The position numbers and the translations under genes were made by a program. A stretch of DNA of 64,000 nucleotides, from positions 62,001 to 126,000 of the forward strand of contig NZ_CANMPM010000004.1 of NCBI RefSeq assembly GCF_947499845.1. Direction: 5' to 3'. The notes under the pieces are model-generated. The model searched no databases, was not told where the DNA came from, and saw nothing but the letters and a program-made list of their open reading frames with translations. This DNA is from an uncultured Pseudokineococcus sp. (lineage in GTDB: Bacteria; Actinomycetota; Actinomycetes; Actinomycetales; Quadrisphaeraceae). This document shows, piece by piece, positions 1 through 7,981 of the stretch; position 1 is the stretch's first letter, and each line of letters starts with the position of its first letter.

Positions 1-361
1 CCTTCTCGATGTAGGTGTCCGTCTGCGGGACGTACGCCTCGGGCTGGTAGTAGTCGTAGTACGACACGAAGTACTCGACGGCGTTGTTCGGGAGCAGCTC
101 GCGGAACTCGTTGGCCAGCTGCGCCGCGAGAGTCTTGTTGGGCGCCATGACGAGCGTCGGCCGCTGGAGCTTCTCGATCATCCACGCCGTGGTCGCGGAC
201 TTGCCGGTGCCCGTGGCGCCGAGGAGGACGACGTCCTTCTCCCCCGCCTCGACGCGGCGCGCGAGCTCGGCGATGGCCGTCGGCTGGTCGCCGCTCGGCG
301 AGAACTCCGACACCACCTCGAAGGGGGCGACGCGCCGCTGCAGGTCGGTCACCGGTCTCAT
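1..361 (-). CDS. uvrB: Excinuclease ABC subunit B, N-terminal fragment
   Basis: UvrB is the damage-verification helicase of nucleotide excision repair; it is loaded by UvrA and then recruits UvrC. Only the first 120 codons lie in the window and the gene runs off the left edge. The N-terminus [16 protein letters not shown], the [10 protein letters not shown] segment and the Walker A region GATGTGKS (residues about 48-55) are typical of UvrB. The ATG is set by the family N-terminus. It is also supported by a TACCGT hexamer exactly 7 nt upstream, which suggests a leaderless mRNA. Upstream on the same strand lies coaE, the usual actinobacterial neighbour. Identity is secure; completeness cannot be judged. 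Confidence 0.97.
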   Translation of the reverse strand, partial: MRPVTDLQRRVAPFEVVSEFSPSGDQPTAIAELARRVEAGEKDVVLLGATGTGKSATTAWMIEKLQRPTLVMAPNKTLAAQLANEFRELLPNNAVEYFVSYYDYYQPEAYVPQTDTYIEK

Positions 362-368
362 GGGGACA

Positions 369-374
369 ACGGTA
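369..374 (-). promoter_or_regulatory. -10 element of uvrB (leaderless type)
   Basis: TACCGT on the minus strand is followed by 7 nt and then the uvrB ATG. This matches the actinobacterial TANNNT -10 element placed so that transcription begins at the start codon. No -35 was recognised. Confidence 0.6.
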
Positions 375-472
375 GGCCCGCCCACCGACAGCGGCCCCGG
401 GAGGAGGGCCTCGGACGCCGGCTCGTCAGCCCGGCGGCCCGCCGGCCCGGCGCCCTCCCGCCCCGACGCGCG

Positions 473-1627
473 CTACCGGCCCGCGCGGGCCCGCTCGAGC
501 GCGGCGGCGATCCAGGGCCCCTTGCGGCTCGCGTACTCGTCGACGGAGCCGTGGGGCTCCGCGGCCAGCCGCGCCTTGAGCGCCGCGTAGGCCTCCCGCT
601 CCCCGGCGTCGCGGCGCAGGAGGTCCCGCAGGGCGAGGACGTCCCCCGTCTGGCCGCCCGCCGGGCGCACGTGGCAGTTCACGGGGCGCCCGGCGTCGGC
701 CTCCGTCGCGAAGGCCTTCGGCAGCCGGCTCCCGTCGGGCCGCTCGTCCCACCACTCCCCCGGCGGCCGCACGAGACCCGCGGCCCGCAGGTCGTCCGCG
801 ACGGCGCCCGCGGTCGCCAGGTCAGGGGTGACCACCTGCACGTCGAGGACGTCCTTCGCCGCCAGTCCCGGCACCGCCGTCGAGCCGACGTGCTCGACCG
901 AGAGCGCCCGCTCCCCCGCCGCCCGGCGCACGCGCGCCAGCAGCCGCTCCGCCTGGACCGGCCACGTCGGGTCGTACGGCACGAGCACCGCGTGCGCGGG
1001 TCGCGGCGCCCGCTCCCCCGCCCGCAGGTGCGCCTCGAAGGGCACGAGCCGCTCGCGCCAGAGGGCGTCGACGCCCCGCTCGAGGTCCGCCGGCGCCCGC
1101 GCGTTGTCGAGCACGACGTCGGCGGCCGCGCGGCGCTCGTCGTCAGAGGCCTGGGAGGCGGCCCGGCGGCGGGCGTCGTCCTCCGCCAGGCCGCGGCCCT
1201 CGACGAGCCGGCGCACCCGCACCTCGAGCGGGGCGTGGACGACGACGACGAGGGGCCACTCGGCGCCGCGGCCGGTCTCCACGAGGAGGGGGATGTCGTC
1301 GACGACCACGGCGTCCGCCGGGGCGGACGCCACGAGCTCGTCGCGGCGCGCCCGCACGAGGGGGTGGGTGATGGCCTCGAGCGCCCGGCGGCGGCCGGCG
1401 TCCGCGAAGACCACGGCGCCGAGCGCGGGCCGGTCGAGGGCGCCGTCGGGGCCGAGGACGCCCTCGCCGAACTCGCGGACGACGGCGGCGAGGCCCGGGC
1501 TGCCCGGGGCGACGACCTCGCGGGCGAGGGCGTCCGCGGCGACGACCACGGCCCCGAGCGCCGCCAGCCGGCGCGCCGCCGTGCTCTTGCCCGCCCCGGT
1601 CCCGCCCGTCAGCCCCACCCTCAGCAC
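473..1627 (-). CDS. coaE: Dephospho-CoA kinase fused to a GrpB/UPF0157 domain
   Basis: The N-terminal half phosphorylates dephospho-CoA at the 3'-hydroxyl of ribose, the last step of CoA synthesis. It shows the P-loop GGTGAGKS at residues about 8-15 and the CoaE-type ADALAREVV segment. The C-terminal half (about residues 205-384) is a GrpB/UPF0157 domain, a predicted nucleotidyltransferase fold, with the signature EHVGSTAVPGL. The 384-residue length is about twice a lone CoaE, and this two-domain form is known in actinobacteria. The GTG start gives MLRVGLTGGTG and lies 7 nt after a TAGGGT hexamer. It sits between rpsA and uvrB but probably has its own promoter, because a perfect terminator hairpin follows rpsA. 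The role of the GrpB domain is unknown. Confidence 0.95.
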   Translation of the reverse strand: MLRVGLTGGTGAGKSTAARRLAALGAVVVAADALAREVVAPGSPGLAAVVREFGEGVLGPDGALDRPALGAVVFADAGRRRALEAITHPLVRARRDELVASAPADAVVVDDIPLLVETGRGAEWPLVVVVHAPLEVRVRRLVEGRGLAEDDARRRAASQASDDERRAAADVVLDNARAPADLERGVDALWRERLVPFEAHLRAGERAPRPAHAVLVPYDPTWPVQAERLLARVRRAAGERALSVEHVGSTAVPGLAAKDVLDVQVVTPDLATAGAVADDLRAAGLVRPPGEWWDERPDGSRLPKAFATEADAGRPVNCHVRPAGGQTGDVLALRDLLRRDAGEREAYAALKARLAAEPHGSVDEYASRKGPWIAAALERARAGR

Positions 1628-1634
1628 GCCGTCG

Positions 1635-1640
1635 ACCCTA
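1635..1640 (-). promoter_or_regulatory. -10 element of coaE (leaderless type)
   Basis: TAGGGT lies 7 nt before the coaE GTG on the minus strand, inside the palindrome CCTAGG. A leaderless transcript is inferred from the spacing. Confidence 0.65.
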
Positions 1641-1699
1641 GGGCGCCGCCGGGACCGGGCTGGCCTGGTCGCTCCCGGGAGCGGCCCGGAGGCGCCGAA

Positions 1700-1727
1700 G
1701 GGGCCCGGCGCCGGAGCGCCGGGCCCC
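1700..1727 (-). terminator. Terminator hairpin after rpsA
   Basis: A perfect 12-bp GC stem (1700-1711 with 1716-1727) closes a 4-nt CGGA loop, 43 bp downstream of the rpsA stop. No U-tract follows, as is common in high-GC actinobacteria. Confidence 0.75.
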
Positions 1728-1770
1728 CTCGGGCCGTGCGGTGGTGCGGTGGTGCGGTGGTGCCGGAGCG

Positions 1771-3309
1771 TCAGCTGCCGGCGCCGGTGAGCTTCTCGCG
1801 CAGGGCCGCGAGGGCCTCGTCGGAGGCCAGCGTGCCCTCGCCGCCGCCCGAGGAGGGCGCCGGGGCGGAGGAGCCGCGGTCGTCGCGGTCCGCGCGGTCG
1901 CCGCGGTCGGAGGACGACGGGCCGCCCGAGGAGTAGGACGTCGCCGGGGCGTCGCCCGCGGTGACGGCCTCGGCCTCGGCCTGGCTGGCCGCCGAGACCT
2001 GCGCCTTGTGGGCCTCCCAGCGCGCCTGGGCCTCGGCGTACTGCCGCTCCCACTCCTCGCGCTGGGTCTCGAAGCCCTCGAGCCACTCGTTCGTCTCGGG
2101 GTCGAAGCCCTCGGGGTACTTGTAGTTCCCCGCCTCGTCGTACTCCTGCGCCATGCCGTAGAGCGACGGGTCGAAGTCGTCGCTGCTCGGGTCGACGCCC
2201 TCGTTCGCCTGCTTGAGGGACAGCGAGATGCGCCGGCGCTCGAGGTCGATGTCGATGACCTTGACGAAGATTTCGTCGCCGACGCCGACGATCTGCTCCG
2301 GCACCTCGACGTGGCGCACGGCCAGCTCGGAGATGTGGACCAGGCCCTCGATGCCCTCCTCCACGCGCACGAAGGCGCCGAAGGGGACGAGCTTGGTGAC
2401 GCGGCCCGGCACGACCTGCCCGATGGCGTGCGTGCGAGCGAACTGCTGCCACGGGTCCTCCTGCGTCGCCTTCAGCGACAGGGAGACCCGCTCGCGGTCC
2501 ATGTCGACGTCGAGGACCTCGACGGTGACCTGCTGACCGACCTCGACGACCTCGGAGGGGTGGTCGATGTGCTTCCAGGACAGCTCGGAGACGTGGACGA
2601 GCCCGTCCACGCCGCCCAGGTCGACGAAGGCGCCGAAGTTGACGATCGACGACACGACGCCGGAGCGGACCTGGCCCTTCTGGAGGGTCTGCAGGAAGTT
2701 GTGGCGGACCGCCGACTGCGTCTCCTCGAGCCACGCGCGGCGCGAGAGGACGACGTTGTTGCGGTTCTTGTCGAGCTCGATGATCTTCGCCTCGAGCTCC
2801 TGGCCCACGTAGGGCTGCAGGTCGCGGACGCGGCGCATCTCGACGAGGGAGGCGGGCAGGAAGCCGCGCAGCCCGATGTCGAGGATGAGGCCGCCCTTGA
2901 CGACCTCGATGACGGTGCCGGTGACGACACCCTCCTCGTCCTTGATGCGCTCGATCGTGCCCCAGGCGCGCTCGTACTGGGCGCGCTTCTTGGACAGGAT
3001 GAGCCGGCCCTCCTTGTCCTCCTTCTGGAGGACAAGGGCCTCGACCTCGTCGCCGACGCCGACGACCTCGTTGGGGTCGACGTCGTGCTTGATCGACAGC
3101 TCGCGCGAGGGGATGACGCCCTCGGTCTTGTAGCCGATGTCGAGGAGCACCTCGTCACGGTCGACCTTGACGATCGTGCCGCTGACGATGTCGCCGTCGT
3201 TGAAGTACTTGATGGTCGCGTCGATCGCGGCGAGGAAGTCCTCGGCCGTGCCGATGTCGTTGATCGCGACCTGCGGCGGCGTGGTCGTGCGCTCGGTGGT
3301 GGTGGTCAT
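1771..3309 (-). CDS. rpsA: 30S ribosomal protein S1
   Basis: S1 binds mRNA on the 30S subunit and assists translation of leadered messages. The 512-residue protein has four S1 OB-fold repeats at about residues 37-108, 126-192, 212-281 and 297-367; actinobacterial S1 normally has four, not the six of E. coli. A long acidic, Ser/Gly-rich tail (about 370-512) follows, ending in a short predicted helix. The ATG gives MTTTTERTTTPPQ, a typical N-terminus. A strong sigma-A-type promoter lies about 175 bp upstream, so the mRNA carries a long leader, unlike its leaderless neighbours. It is convergent with nothing and is followed by a strong hairpin terminator. Confidence 0.98.
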   Translation of the reverse strand: MTTTTERTTTPPQVAINDIGTAEDFLAAIDATIKYFNDGDIVSGTIVKVDRDEVLLDIGYKTEGVIPSRELSIKHDVDPNEVVGVGDEVEALVLQKEDKEGRLILSKKRAQYERAWGTIERIKDEEGVVTGTVIEVVKGGLILDIGLRGFLPASLVEMRRVRDLQPYVGQELEAKIIELDKNRNNVVLSRRAWLEETQSAVRHNFLQTLQKGQVRSGVVSSIVNFGAFVDLGGVDGLVHVSELSWKHIDHPSEVVEVGQQVTVEVLDVDMDRERVSLSLKATQEDPWQQFARTHAIGQVVPGRVTKLVPFGAFVRVEEGIEGLVHISELAVRHVEVPEQIVGVGDEIFVKVIDIDLERRRISLSLKQANEGVDPSSDDFDPSLYGMAQEYDEAGNYKYPEGFDPETNEWLEGFETQREEWERQYAEAQARWEAHKAQVSAASQAEAEAVTAGDAPATSYSSGGPSSSDRGDRADRDDRGSSAPAPSSGGGEGTLASDEALAALREKLTGAGS

Positions 3310-3486
3310 GAAGTCGTCGGGCTCCGATGCGGGCGGGGGATGAGGGGCGGCCCCGCGCTGCGCGGCACCACCTCGTGGTCAGGTCCTGCGCCCGTCCGGC
3401 GCGGACCGCGACATCGGCGCCGCGGGCCGGTCGGGCCGGTCCGCAGCGAGGAGGACGTGTGCCGCGCGCTGGACGCGCGCCCGTCA

Positions 3487-3516
3487 AGAGTACGCGGGCG
3501 CTCTCCGGGGGGTCAA
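3487..3516 (-). promoter_or_regulatory. Sigma-A-type promoter of rpsA
   Basis: On the minus strand TTGACC (3511-3516) and TACTCT (3487-3492) are separated by 18 bp, a good fit to the housekeeping consensus. The expected transcription start is near 3480, leaving about 170 nt of 5' leader. A GCGCGC/GCGCGC hairpin (3464-3480) sits at the very start of that leader. Confidence 0.7.
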
Positions 3517-3601
3517 AGGGGGACGGCGGAGGGTCCGCCGCCGTCCCGGGGCGGTCCGCGGCGGTGCCGCGGTGGTCCCCGGCGTGCGCGAGCATCGCGG
3601 G

Positions 3602-4441
3602 ATGGACCCCGAGGCGGACGCCCCCTCCCCCGCGGCCGGACCGGCGGGGCGCAGCGCGCTCGCCGCCGCCGGCTACCGCGACGTCGGCGCGGCGGCGTCC
3701 GTGCGCGCCAACCGCGGCTGGTGGGACGAGGCGGCCCCCGGCTACCTCGCCGAGCACGGCGAGCACCTGGGCGACCGCGACCTCGTGTGGGGCCCCGAGG
3801 GGCTGCGCGAGGCCGACGCGCACCTGCTCGGCGACGTCCGCGGGCGGCGGGTGCTCGAGGTCGGCTGCGGGGCGGCGCAGGGCAGCCGGTGGCTGGCCGA
3901 CGAGGGCGCCGAGGTCGTCGGCCTGGACCTCTCGGCCGGGATGATCGCCGAGGGGCGTCGCGCCGACCCCGCGGTCGCGCTCCTGCAGGCCGACGCCGCG
4001 CGCCTGCCGCTGGCCGACGCGTCGGTGGACCTGGCGGTGTCCGCCTACGGCGCGCTGCCCTTCACGGCCGAGCCCGAGCGGGTGCACGCCGAGGTCGCGC
4101 GCGTGCTGCGCCCCGGCGGCCGCTGGGTCTTCAGCCTCACCCACCCCGTCCGCTGGGCCTTCCCCGACGACCCCGGCGAGGCCGGGCTGGTCGTGACGAG
4201 CTCCTACTTCGACACCACGCCCTACGCCGAGACGGGCGAGGACGGCGAGGTGCTCTACGCCGAGCACCACCGCACGCTCGGCCAGCGCGTGCGCGAGGTC
4301 GTCGGCGCGGGCTTCCGCCTCGTGGACCTCGTCGAGCCGCGCTGGCCCGCCGGCCGCGACGTCGTCTGGGGCGGCTGGAGCCCGCTGCGCGGGCGGGTCC
4401 TGCCGGGCACGGCCGTCTTCGTCTGCGACCTGCCCTCCTGA
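3602..4441 (+). CDS. Class I SAM-dependent methyltransferase
   Basis: A Rossmann-fold methyltransferase of the Methyltransf_11 type. Motif I reads VLEVGCGAAQGSRWLA (about residues 80-95), followed by the acidic LDLS at the end of strand 2, the QADAARLPLAD segment and ARVLRPGG. The 279-residue length and the closing half with FDTTPYAE and W-rich strands match a common actinobacterial family encoded near polA. The substrate cannot be read from sequence. The ATG at 3602 is preferred over an upstream GTG because it leaves a family-length N-terminus. The only upstream signal is a weak GAGCAT 6 nt before the ATG. The gene stands alone, between rpsA (divergent) and polA (convergent). Confidence 0.9.
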   Translation: MDPEADAPSPAAGPAGRSALAAAGYRDVGAAASVRANRGWWDEAAPGYLAEHGEHLGDRDLVWGPEGLREADAHLLGDVRGRRVLEVGCGAAQGSRWLADEGAEVVGLDLSAGMIAEGRRADPAVALLQADAARLPLADASVDLAVSAYGALPFTAEPERVHAEVARVLRPGGRWVFSLTHPVRWAFPDDPGEAGLVVTSSYFDTTPYAETGEDGEVLYAEHHRTLGQRVREVVGAGFRLVDLVEPRWPAGRDVVWGGWSPLRGRVLPGTAVFVCDLPS

Positions 4442-4492
4442 GACCCGCTCACGACGCCCCCTAGCCCACCCCCACGGCGTGCGGCCGTGCGG

Positions 4493-4522
4493 ACCGGCCC
4501 CGCCGTCAGGGGCGGGGCCGGT
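4493..4522. terminator. Bidirectional terminator between the methyltransferase and polA
   Basis: A perfect 12-bp stem ACCGGCCCCGCC / GGCGGGGCCGGT with a 6-nt loop lies between the two convergent stop codons, only 3 nt beyond the polA stop. It can serve both genes. Confidence 0.85.
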
Positions 4523-4525
4523 GCC

Positions 4526-7357
4526 TCAGTGGCCCGCCTCGTGCCACGAGGTGCCGACGCCGACGGACACGTCGAGCGGGACGCTGAGCTCGGCGGCACC
4601 GCCCATCTGGGCGCGCACGAGCGCCTCGAGGGCCTCGCGCTCCCCCGGCGCCACCTCGAGCACGAGCTCGTCGTGGACCTGCAGCAGCATCCGCGAGCGC
4701 AGGCCCTGCTCGGCGAGCGCCTGCTCGACGCCGAGCATGGCGACCTTGATGACGTCGGCCGCCGAGCCTTGGATCGGCGCGTTGAGCGCCATGCGCTCGG
4801 CCATCTCGCGCCGCTGCCGGTTGTCGCTCGTGAGGTCGGGCAGGTAGCGGCGGCGGCCGAGGATGGTCTCCGTGTACCCCGTGGTCCGCGCGGTGTCGAC
4901 GACGCCGCGCAGGTAGTCGCGCACGCCGCCGAAGCGCTCGAAGTAGTCGTCCATGAGCCCGCGGGCCTCGTCGACGCCGATCCGCAGCTGGCGCGAGAGC
5001 CCGAAGGCCGACAGGCCGTAGGCCAGGCCGTAGGACATCGCCTTGATCTTGCTGCGCATGGCCGGCGTGACCTCCGCCGGCTCGACCTCGAAGACGCGGC
5101 TGCCGACGAAGGAGTGCAGGTCCTCCCCCGACCGGAAGGCCTCCACGAGCCCCTCGTCGCCGGACAGGTGCGCCATGATCCGCATCTCGATCTGGCTGTA
5201 GTCGGCCGTCAGCAGGCTCTCGTAGCCCTCGCCGACCACGAAGGCCTGCCGGATCCGGCGGCCCTCCTCGGTGCGGATGGGGATGTTCTGCAGGTTGGGG
5301 TCGGTCGACGACAGCCGCCCCGTGGCCGCGATGGTCTGCTGGTAGGTGGTGTGGATGCGCCCGTCGGGCGCGACCGTCTTGAGCAGGCCCTCGACCGTCT
5401 GGCGCAGCCGGCTGACGTCGCGGTGGGCGAGCAGGTGCACGAGGAAGCCGCTGCCGGGCTGCCCGTCGGTCTTGACCAGCAGGTCGGCCAGCGCCTCGGC
5501 GTCCGTCGTGTACCCGGTCTTGATGCGCTTGGTCTTCGGCATCCCGAGCTGGTCGAAGAGGACCTCCTGCAGCTGCTTCGGCGAGCCGAGGTTCACCCGG
5601 CGGTCGATGACGGCGTACGCCGCCTCCGCCTGCTCCTCGACCGCCGCGGCGAACTGCTGCTCGAGCGCCTCGAGGTGGCCGCGGTCCGCGGCCACCCCGC
5701 GGGCCTCCATGCGCGCCAGCACGCCGACGAGGGGCAGCTCGAGCTCGGCGAGCAGGGCCGTGCCGCCCCGCTCGGCCAGCTCGCCGGCGAGGACGGTGGA
5801 CAGCTCGACGACGGCGGCTGCGCGCACGGCCGCCGCGGGCGCCGGGTCGGGCGGCCCGTCGCCGTCGACGTCGAGCGCGAGCTGGTCGGCAGCGGGCGCC
5901 TCCGGCTCCTCGGCGCGCAGCTCGCGGTGCAGGTGGCGCACCGACAGGTCGGCCAGGTCGTAGGAGCGCTGGTCGGGCCGGCACAGGTAGGCGGCCAGGG
6001 CCGTGTCGTCGACCAGCCCGGCCAGCGGGAGGCCGGCGCCCGCGAGGGCCTGCAGCGGGCCCTTCGCGTCGTGGAGCACCTTGGGGCGCCCGGCGTCCGC
6101 CAGCCACGCGGCGAGCGCGGCGCGGCCCTCGTCGTCGAGGGCCCCCTCGTCCTCGCCGTCACCGCCGAGGGGCAGCCACGCCGTGGCCCCGTCGGCCGAC
6201 GCGAGCGCCACCGCCGTGGCGAGGCCCGACCCGGCGCCCCAGCGCCCGAGCACGTGCAGGCCCACGGGCTCCTGCCCGCGCGCGGCCAGCCAGCCGTCGA
6301 CCTCCGCGCCCCGCGGCCGCTCGACCGTGACGCTGAAGCCCTCCTCCGCCTCCGGCTCGGGGGCCGTGAGCGTGGCGAAGAGGCGGTCGCGCAGGACGCG
6401 GAACTCGAGGGAGTCGAAGACGCGGTGGACCTCCTCGCGGTCCCAGGCCGCGACGACGAGGTCGTCGACGACGACGGGCAGGTCGAGGTCGGCGACGAGC
6501 TGGTTGAGCCGGCGGTTGCGCAGCACCTGGTCGAGGTGGTCGCGCAGCGACTGCCCGGCCTTGCCCGTGATCTGGTCGACGTGGGCGACGACGCCGTCGA
6601 GGCCGTCGTGCGCGGCCAGCCACTTGGCGGCCGTCTTGGGCCCGACGCCGGGCACGCCCGGGAGGTTGTCGCTCGTCTCGCCGACGAGCGCCGCCAGGTC
6701 GGGGTAGCGCTGGGGGCGCACGCCGTACCTCTCCTCGACGGCGTCGGGCGTCATCCGCACGAGGTCGGAGACGCCCTTGCGCGGGTAGAGCACGGTGGTG
6801 GCCTCGTCGACGAGCTGCAGGGCGTCGCGGTCGCCCGTGGAGACGAGCACCTCGAAGCCCTGCGCGCGGGCCTGCGTCGCGAGGGTGGCGATGACGTCGT
6901 CCGCCTCGAAGCCCTCCTTCTCCACGACGGGCACGCGCAGCGCCGCGAGGACCTCCTTGACGAGCCCCACCTGCCCGGAGAACTCCGTGGGCGTCTTGGC
7001 GCGGCCCGCCTTGTACTCCGCGTACTCCTGGGCGCGGAAGGTGTCGCGGGACACGTCGAAGGCCACGGCCACGTGCGTGGGCGCCTCGTCGCGCAGGACG
7101 TTGATGAGCATCGACGTGAAGCCGTAGACGGCGTTGGTGACCTGGCCCGTCGTCGTCGAGAAGTTCTCCACGGGCAGGGCGAAGAAGGCGCGGTAGGCCA
7201 TCGAGTGGCCGTCGACGAGCAGGAGCCGCGGGCGCGGGCCGCCGTCCCCGGGGGCGTGCGGCGGTGCGGCGTCGGCCTCCAGGGGCGGCGCGACGAGCGG
7301 GTCCTCGCCCGTGTCGGCGGCCGCGGCGTCGGGGCGGAGGAGGGCGCTGTCGCTCAC
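4526..7357 (-). CDS. polA: DNA polymerase I
   Basis: Pol I removes RNA primers and fills gaps in replication and repair. The 943-residue protein starts with a short disordered tail, then the 5' nuclease domain (LLLVDGHSMAYRAF near residue 45). A 3'-5' exonuclease-like domain with a poor match to the catalytic motifs follows, as is usual in actinobacteria. The polymerase domain shows motif A DYSQIEMRI (about residue 720), QGSAADVIK and motif C VHDELVLEV (about 895). The GTG at 7357 is chosen because TAGTCT lies exactly 7 nt upstream and because only 19 bp separate it from a divergent gene. A long upstream extension of the frame is noise. Confidence 0.97.
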   Translation of the reverse strand: MSDSALLRPDAAAADTGEDPLVAPPLEADAAPPHAPGDGGPRPRLLLVDGHSMAYRAFFALPVENFSTTTGQVTNAVYGFTSMLINVLRDEAPTHVAVAFDVSRDTFRAQEYAEYKAGRAKTPTEFSGQVGLVKEVLAALRVPVVEKEGFEADDVIATLATQARAQGFEVLVSTGDRDALQLVDEATTVLYPRKGVSDLVRMTPDAVEERYGVRPQRYPDLAALVGETSDNLPGVPGVGPKTAAKWLAAHDGLDGVVAHVDQITGKAGQSLRDHLDQVLRNRRLNQLVADLDLPVVVDDLVVAAWDREEVHRVFDSLEFRVLRDRLFATLTAPEPEAEEGFSVTVERPRGAEVDGWLAARGQEPVGLHVLGRWGAGSGLATAVALASADGATAWLPLGGDGEDEGALDDEGRAALAAWLADAGRPKVLHDAKGPLQALAGAGLPLAGLVDDTALAAYLCRPDQRSYDLADLSVRHLHRELRAEEPEAPAADQLALDVDGDGPPDPAPAAAVRAAAVVELSTVLAGELAERGGTALLAELELPLVGVLARMEARGVAADRGHLEALEQQFAAAVEEQAEAAYAVIDRRVNLGSPKQLQEVLFDQLGMPKTKRIKTGYTTDAEALADLLVKTDGQPGSGFLVHLLAHRDVSRLRQTVEGLLKTVAPDGRIHTTYQQTIAATGRLSSTDPNLQNIPIRTEEGRRIRQAFVVGEGYESLLTADYSQIEMRIMAHLSGDEGLVEAFRSGEDLHSFVGSRVFEVEPAEVTPAMRSKIKAMSYGLAYGLSAFGLSRQLRIGVDEARGLMDDYFERFGGVRDYLRGVVDTARTTGYTETILGRRRYLPDLTSDNRQRREMAERMALNAPIQGSAADVIKVAMLGVEQALAEQGLRSRMLLQVHDELVLEVAPGEREALEALVRAQMGGAAELSVPLDVSVGVGTSWHEAGH

Positions 7358-7364
7358 GCGCGCC

Positions 7365-7370
7365 AGACTA
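7365..7370 (-). promoter_or_regulatory. -10 element of polA (leaderless type)
   Basis: TAGTCT is followed by 7 nt and the polA GTG. It lies inside the 19-bp interval between polA and the divergent thioesterase gene, so any -35 would sit within the thioesterase coding region. Confidence 0.65.
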
Positions 7371-7376
7371 GGCGCC

Positions 7377-7922
7377 GTGACCGACGACGCCCCCGCCGCG
7401 GACGCCCCCGCCCCTGCCCCCGGCCCGACCGCCGGCCCGCCCGCGGGGCCCGACCCCGGTGCCGGCGACGTCGCGGGCCTGCTGGCGCTGGCCGGGCACG
7501 ACCCGGCGGCCGCCGCGCGGGCCGCCACCGCCTGGTGCGCCGGCACCCTGGCCGAGCGCACCGGCACGGAGTTCACGGCCGTGGGCCCCGAGGAGGTGGC
7601 CGCGCGGATGCCCGTCGCGGGCAACACCCAGCCCATGGGCCTGCTCCACGGCGGCGCCTCGGCCGCCCTGGCCGAGACGGTCGGCTCGGTGCTCTGCTCG
7701 CTCGCCGCCGGCCCCGGGACGGCCGCGGTCGGCGTCGACCTCAGCGCCACCCACCACCGCGGCGTCACGCCCGCGCGCTCGACGTGGGTGACGGCGACGG
7801 CCCGGCCCCTGCACGTCGGCCGCCGCGTCGCGACGGTCGAGGTGGTCGTCGTCGACGACGACGGGCGGCGCGTGTGCACCGCGCGCCTCACCTGCCAGCT
7901 GGTCGCGGCCACGAGCGGCTGA
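7377..7922 (+). CDS. PaaI-family hotdog thioesterase
   Basis: A single hotdog-fold acyl-CoA thioesterase of the PaaI/YdiI type. The helix signature GLLHGGASAALAETVGS (about residues 88-104), preceded by NTQPM, carries the His-Gly-Gly and Glu positions used by the family. The next strands are VGVDLSATHHRGVTPA and the V-rich strand ending in CTARLTCQLV. The first 35 residues are Pro/Ala-rich and disordered. The GTG start is the first in frame after polA and leaves 19 bp between the divergent genes. The neighbours do not identify the acyl substrate; a general CoA-thioester scavenging role is possible. Confidence 0.9.
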   Translation: MTDDAPAADAPAPAPGPTAGPPAGPDPGAGDVAGLLALAGHDPAAAARAATAWCAGTLAERTGTEFTAVGPEEVAARMPVAGNTQPMGLLHGGASAALAETVGSVLCSLAAGPGTAAVGVDLSATHHRGVTPARSTWVTATARPLHVGRRVATVEVVVVDDDGRRVCTARLTCQLVAATSG

Positions 7923-7954
7923 CGCGGCCGGGCCCACGACGGTCGGGCGGACGA

Positions 7955-7978
7955 CGGGCCCCTCCCGAGGGGCGCCCG
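7955..7978. terminator. Possible terminator between the thioesterase and GNAT genes
   Basis: An imperfect GC hairpin (CGGGC.CCCTC / GAGGG..GCCCG) lies 4 nt from the GNAT stop and 33 nt after the thioesterase stop. A bulge makes it weaker than the other terminators in the window. Confidence 0.4.
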
Positions 7979-7981
7979 GCG

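Noticed and set aside
84-590. Plus-strand open frame over the uvrB start
   Set aside because: It is antisense to uvrB and coaE and has no family similarity.
3155-4270. Minus-strand open frame opposite the methyltransferase
   Set aside because: It overlaps rpsA and the methyltransferase, has shadow composition and no domain.
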